This document shows, piece by piece, positions 60,563-64,000 of a DNA stretch of 64,000 nt. How positions within the stretch are numbered: the first letter of the stretch is position 1; the number at the start of each line of letters is the position of its first letter. Position numbers and translations under genes: made by a program. A model generated the notes under the pieces. It saw only the letters and a list, made by a program, of their open reading frames with translations, searched no databases and was not told the DNA's origin. The stretch covers positions 248,001-312,000 of the forward strand of contig CANMGT010000003.1 in assembly GCA_947497495.1 (NCBI GenBank), written 5' to 3'. This DNA is from an uncultured Lentibacter sp. (GTDB lineage: Bacteria > Pseudomonadota > Alphaproteobacteria > Rhodobacterales > Rhodobacteraceae).

Positions 60563-61729
60563 ATGGCCGAGGTTCTCACGCCGCTTGAGTTGATGACCAA
60601 GCTGATCAGTTTTCCAACCGTCAGCCGCGACCCCAACACTGATCTGATTGACTGGGTTGAGGGCTATCTGACCTCTCATGGCATAGAAAGCCACCGTCAC
60701 TGGCGCGATGAGGCCAAAACGCATTGCGCGCTCTTTGCCCATGTCGGCCCGTGGGAAGAGGGTGGCGTTGTGTTGTCGGGGCACACTGACGTTGTGCCGA
60801 TTGACGGTCAGCCCTGGAGCAGTGACCCGTTCACTGTGACCGAGCGCGACGGCAAGTATTTTGGCCGCGGCACCTGTGACATGAAAGGCTTCGATGCTCT
60901 GGCACTCTGGGCTTTGGTTGAAGCCAAGCGCCGCGGCGTGAAGCGCCCCTTGCAGATTGCACTGAGCTATGACGAGGAGGTCGGCTGCACAGGCGCGCCG
61001 GCGATGATCGAAGCCATGCAGCCTGTCTTGCCCAAGGCTGAGCTGGCCATCATCGGCGAGCCGAGCAACCTCAAGGTTGTAAACGGCCACAAGGGCGGTG
61101 TCGGCGTGGCGACGCATGTTGTGGGCTTTGAAGTGCATTCCTCGATCATGCACAAGGGCGTCAGCGCTATCATGGAAGCCGCCAAGATCATCGACTGGGC
61201 CAATGAGGCCAACGCGGCGAGCATGGCGACAAAGCCGACAGCCCTCGCCGCGATGTTTGATCCGCCTTGGACAAACGCACATGTAGGGACAATTACAGGC
61301 GGCACGGCCAACAACATCACTGCGAAAGACTGCGAGTTCATCATGGGCTTTCGCGTCGTGCCGGGCGAGAACAAGCAAGACTGGGTTGACCGCTATACTG
61401 CGCGCGTGCGCGAGATTGAGGCCGAGATGCAAGCCGTGCACCCGGAGGCGCGGGTTGATTTGGCGGGTTTTTTTGACGTGCCGGCCCTCAAGCCCGAAAC
61501 CAACGGCGCAGCCGAAGCCTTCGCGCGGCGTATCACAGGCGACAACGCCAGCCACGTTGTAAGCTATGGCACCGAAGCAGGGCAGTTTCAGGAGGCCGGA
61601 TATTCCGCCGTTGTCTGCGGCCCTGGCAGCATCGAGCAAGCCCACCAGCCCGACGAGTTCATCACCATCGCCGAGTTTGAAGGCGGACACCGCTTTATGG
61701 AGCGCCTTCTGGAAGAGCTTGCGGGCTAA
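60563..61729 (+). CDS. ArgE-like M20 deacetylase/dipeptidase
   Basis: The 388-residue enzyme is an M20 peptidase of the acetylornithine deacetylase group. Metal-binding motifs are LSGHTDVVPIDGQPW near 73 (His-Asp), FGRGTCDMKGFDAL near 102 (Asp) and LSYDEEVGCTGAP near 134 (Glu-Glu), with the dimerisation domain at about 180-300. It follows the fused ATPase by one base and overlaps the next gene (TAATG). Housekeeping ArgE is possible, but the transporter operon favours hydrolysis of an imported N-acyl amino acid or dipeptide. Confidence 0.92.
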   Translation: MAEVLTPLELMTKLISFPTVSRDPNTDLIDWVEGYLTSHGIESHRHWRDEAKTHCALFAHVGPWEEGGVVLSGHTDVVPIDGQPWSSDPFTVTERDGKYFGRGTCDMKGFDALALWALVEAKRRGVKRPLQIALSYDEEVGCTGAPAMIEAMQPVLPKAELAIIGEPSNLKVVNGHKGGVGVATHVVGFEVHSSIMHKGVSAIMEAAKIIDWANEANAASMATKPTALAAMFDPPWTNAHVGTITGGTANNITAKDCEFIMGFRVVPGENKQDWVDRYTARVREIEAEMQAVHPEARVDLAGFFDVPALKPETNGAAEAFARRITGDNASHVVSYGTEAGQFQEAGYSAVVCGPGSIEQAHQPDEFITIAEFEGGHRFMERLLEELAG

Positions 61730-63066
61730 TGGGCATTCCGCTCGGGCTTTCCCTGCCAGCCGAGCACGTCGGCGCGCTGCCTCGCGAGGCCGATGCGGTG
61801 ATCATCGGCGGCGGGATCATCGGCATTTGCACAGCTTACTACCTCGCAAAAAAAGGGCTTAAACCACTTGTGCTCGAGAAGGGCCGCGTTGCCGCCGAGC
61901 AAAGCTCGCGCAACTGGGGCTGGATCCGCAAGACCGCGCGCGACTATGCCGAGCTGCCGATTGTGCTCGAAAGCCAAGGCCTTTGGGAGGAGCTTGCAGC
62001 AGAGGCTGACGTTGACATGGGCGTCAAGCGCTGCGGCGTGACGTTTCTGCCGGAAAGCGAAAAGCAACTGGCCGACTACGAAGCATGGCAGGCCGAGTTC
62101 GGGGCCACGGCTGGCACCGAGATGCTCAGCGCGGCACAGGTGAAGGCGATGTTTCCGGATGCCGTAAACCCGTGGCGCGGCGCGATGTACACCGCTGACG
62201 ACATGGTTGCCGAGCCCTTCGTGGCTGTGCCAGCGATTGCGCGTGCGGCCGTAAAGCTGGGCGCTGTCATTCGCGAGGGCTGTGCCGTGCGCGGGCTTGA
62301 GCGTGCAGGTGGGGCCGTCAGCGGGGTTGTCACCGAGGCAGGCGCTGTCAAAACCAAGCTGGTTCTGGTGGCGGCTGGCGCTTGGTCCTCACTGTTTTTG
62401 AAGCGCGAGGGTGTGAGCATCCCGCAGCTTTCCGTGCGCTCCAACGTGATGCACACCGCCCCGATGCCAAGCTTCTTTGATGGGGCAGCGGGCGAGGACA
62501 ACATGGCCTTTCGCCGCCGTGCGGATGGCGGCTACACCATGGCCTCGCTGGGCTTTAACGAGCTTTGGGTTGGCCCTGATGCCTTTCGCGCTTTGCCTTA
62601 CTACCGACAGCTACTGATGGGAGGGTCCTTCCCGATCAAGCCGCGCTTTGGCACGCCCAAGGGCTGGCCTGACGGGTGGACAACCAAGCGGCGCTGGAAA
62701 CTTGACAGTATCAGCCCTTTTGAGAAGATGCGCGTGCTTGACCCCGCGCCAAACGATGCAGCACTTGACCGGATGCTAACCAAATTCGCCGAGCGTTTTC
62801 CGTCTGTGGGCCGCCCCAAAGAGGCGCGTCGCTGGGCGGGCCTGATCGACGCGATGCCCGATGTCGTGCCCGTGGTTGACGCAGCCCCCGTTGAAGGGCT
62901 GACCATTGCCACAGGCATGTGCGGCCACGGCTTTGGAATTGGCCCGGGGTTCGGGCGGATCATGGCGGATCTGATGCTGGGCCGCGAGGCGGGCCACGAC
63001 ATGCGCCGTTTCGCCTTGTCGCGCTTTGACACTTACGCCAAGCTGGAACTTGGCCCCGACGTTTAG
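61729..63066 (+). CDS. DadA-like FAD-dependent amino-acid oxidase/dehydrogenase
   Basis: This 445-residue flavoprotein has the FAD motif DAVIIGGGIIGICTAYYLAKKG near 22-43 followed by LEKGRVAAEQSSRNWGWIRK. RWAGLIDAMPDVVPVVDAAP near 367-386 and ATGMCGHGFGIGPGFGRIMADLM near 391 form the C-terminal FAD contact of the DAO superfamily (DadA, sarcosine- and glycine-oxidase-like). It probably oxidises an amino acid or N-substituted amino acid released by the adjacent M20 hydrolases. ATG overlaps the previous stop. It is cytoplasmic and has no membrane helix. Confidence 0.92.
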   Translation: MGIPLGLSLPAEHVGALPREADAVIIGGGIIGICTAYYLAKKGLKPLVLEKGRVAAEQSSRNWGWIRKTARDYAELPIVLESQGLWEELAAEADVDMGVKRCGVTFLPESEKQLADYEAWQAEFGATAGTEMLSAAQVKAMFPDAVNPWRGAMYTADDMVAEPFVAVPAIARAAVKLGAVIREGCAVRGLERAGGAVSGVVTEAGAVKTKLVLVAAGAWSSLFLKREGVSIPQLSVRSNVMHTAPMPSFFDGAAGEDNMAFRRRADGGYTMASLGFNELWVGPDAFRALPYYRQLLMGGSFPIKPRFGTPKGWPDGWTTKRRWKLDSISPFEKMRVLDPAPNDAALDRMLTKFAERFPSVGRPKEARRWAGLIDAMPDVVPVVDAAPVEGLTIATGMCGHGFGIGPGFGRIMADLMLGREAGHDMRRFALSRFDTYAKLELGPDV

Positions 63067-63074
63067 GAAACCCC

Positions 63075-64000
63075 ATGCCCGTTCACAACCGATTTGCCGA
63101 CTTCGCCGAAGAGCTGACCGCGTGGCGACGCGACATTCACCGCCACCCCGAGACGCGCTTTGAAGAGCACCGCACCGCAGGCCTGGTGGCCGAGCGGCTA
63201 CAGGCCTTTGGCTGCGACGAGGTTGTGACAGGCTTTGGCAAGACGGGGGTTGTGGCCGTGATCAAGGGGCGCCAAACCGCATCAGGGCGCAGCTTGGGCT
63301 TTCGTGCCGACATGGATGCGCTGCCCATCGAGGAAGCGACAGGGCTTGACTATGCCTCTGAAACGGCAGGAAAAATGCACGCCTGCGGCCATGACGGCCA
63401 CACCACCATGCTGCTCGGCGCGGCGAAATACCTCGCAGAGACGCGCAACTTTGATGGTGAGATCGTGCTGATCTTCCAGCCTGCGGAAGAGGGCGGCGGC
63501 GGCGCTCGCGCCATGCTTGACGAGGGGCTTGTCGAGCGCTTTGGCATTGACGAATTTTACGGCATGCACAACTGGCCGGGCATCGAAGCGGGGCAATTTG
63601 CCGTGCTGGAGGGCCCGCTGATGTCGGCGGCTGCCTCCTTCACCATCACCGTGAAGGGCAAGGGCGGGCACGGGGCGATGCCGCATATGTCGGTTGATAC
63701 ATCACTGGCGGCGAGCAACATCGTCATGGCGATGCAATCTGTCGTGTCGCGCAATGTGAACCCGCTCAAGTCTGCCGTGATCTCGATCTGCGGCATGCGC
63801 AGCGACACCGACACTTACAATGTGATCCCGGACAGGGTCGAGCTCAAAGGCACGTTGCGCTATTTTGACAAAGATGTGCGCAAGGTTATCGGCGAACGGA
63901 TGGAAACTGTCGTGGCCCATGCGGCTGCTGCCTATGGTGCCGAAGCAACGCTGAAACACTGGAAGGGGGCAGTCGGGCCGACAGTCAACGACGCGCAAGC
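63075..64000 (+). CDS. M20 amidohydrolase (hippurate hydrolase/aminoacylase group), 3' end cut
   Basis: The frame is open for 308 codons to the window edge. It starts MPVHNRFADFAEELTAWRRD and has IHRHPETRFEEHRTA near 20, GFRADMDALPIEEATG near 74, MHACGHDGHTTMLLGAAKYL near 100 (metal Cys/His), IFQPAEEGGGGARAML near 132 with the catalytic Glu pair, and GKGGHGAMPHMSVD near 193. The family cleaves N-acyl bonds of amino acids. It lies eight bases after the DadA-like gene and is the fourth gene of the plus-strand operon. Two M20 enzymes in one operon suggest sequential or alternative acyl substrates. Confidence 0.93.
   Translation, partial: MPVHNRFADFAEELTAWRRDIHRHPETRFEEHRTAGLVAERLQAFGCDEVVTGFGKTGVVAVIKGRQTASGRSLGFRADMDALPIEEATGLDYASETAGKMHACGHDGHTTMLLGAAKYLAETRNFDGEIVLIFQPAEEGGGGARAMLDEGLVERFGIDEFYGMHNWPGIEAGQFAVLEGPLMSAAASFTITVKGKGGHGAMPHMSVDTSLAASNIVMAMQSVVSRNVNPLKSAVISICGMRSDTDTYNVIPDRVELKGTLRYFDKDVRKVIGERMETVVAHAAAAYGAEATLKHWKGAVGPTVNDAQ

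Noticed and set aside
60452..61690. A 412-codon minus-strand open frame
   Set aside because: It is antisense to the ArgE-like gene, whose metal motifs are intact on the plus strand.

Overview
The window reads as a chromosomal segment of a marine-type alphaproteobacterium, most likely the Roseobacter group of the Rhodobacteraceae. The evidence is high GC with dense short-gap operons, a MipZ-type division ATPase, TRAP and ABC uptake systems, the four-subunit sarcosine oxidase operon soxBDAG, a single-chain PntA, and secreted calcium-binding/Hint proteins. I saw no rRNA, tRNA, CRISPR array, insertion sequence or phage gene. Both window edges cut genes: a DegT-type aminotransferase on the left and an M20 amidohydrolase on the right.

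Layout. 1-8.0 kb is an amine/amino-acid accessory region. It holds a truncated DegT aminotransferase, a minus-strand set of P450, glutamine-synthetase-like ligase and [2Fe-2S] ferredoxin, and a divergent class I amidotransferase-like hydrolase. A second minus-strand set follows: PLP decarboxylase, HpcH aldolase and GntR regulator. 8.1-11.3 kb holds two cation/proton antiporters (NhaA and a Kef type). 11.5-18.2 kb is a homogentisate catabolic locus (FAD hydroxylase, DUF2783, metallo-beta-lactamase-fold protein, DUF2059, fumarylacetoacetase, HmgA) with a divergent MarR regulator. 18.2-21.0 kb holds an EamA transporter, a THUMP RNA methyltransferase and mipZ. 21.2-24.3 kb is a TRAP transporter and 24.5-29.0 kb an RND efflux pair. 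29.1-34.4 kb holds dusA, a TauE exporter, an unusual PhyH-like protein, a DUF4274 protein, DUF1289, ruvX and ccmI. 34.6-39.8 kb is soxBDAG. 40-44.7 kb holds a low-GC SEC-C gene, a PuuD-like hydrolase and a large calcium-binding Hint protein. 44.9-48.7 kb holds kynA, an SDR, and a secreted metallo-beta-lactamase-fold/rhodanese pair with a membrane methyltransferase. 48.8-54.3 kb holds pntAB, DUF3422 and a YeeE/YedE transporter. 54.5-64 kb is a divergent Dpp-type ABC importer locus with an ArgE-like deacetylase, a DadA-like oxidase and an M20 amidohydrolase.

How the genes fit together. Much of the segment looks dedicated to nitrogen-rich organic matter: sarcosine, tryptophan, aromatic amino-acid catabolites through homogentisate, peptides or N-acyl amino acids, and probably an amine handled as a gamma-glutamyl amide. 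The most interesting candidate system is at 1.4-5.1 kb. A ligase, a P450 with its ferredoxin, and a hydrolase would together let the cell ligate an amine to glutamate, oxidise the conjugate and release the product. A second notable signal is a 13-nt word and operator-like site shared by the promoter regions of the decarboxylase (8.0 kb) and hmgA/marR (17.7 kb), which suggests one regulon. A third is a pair of double-palindrome repeats in two operons, in which one arm pair differs between copies but still pairs perfectly.
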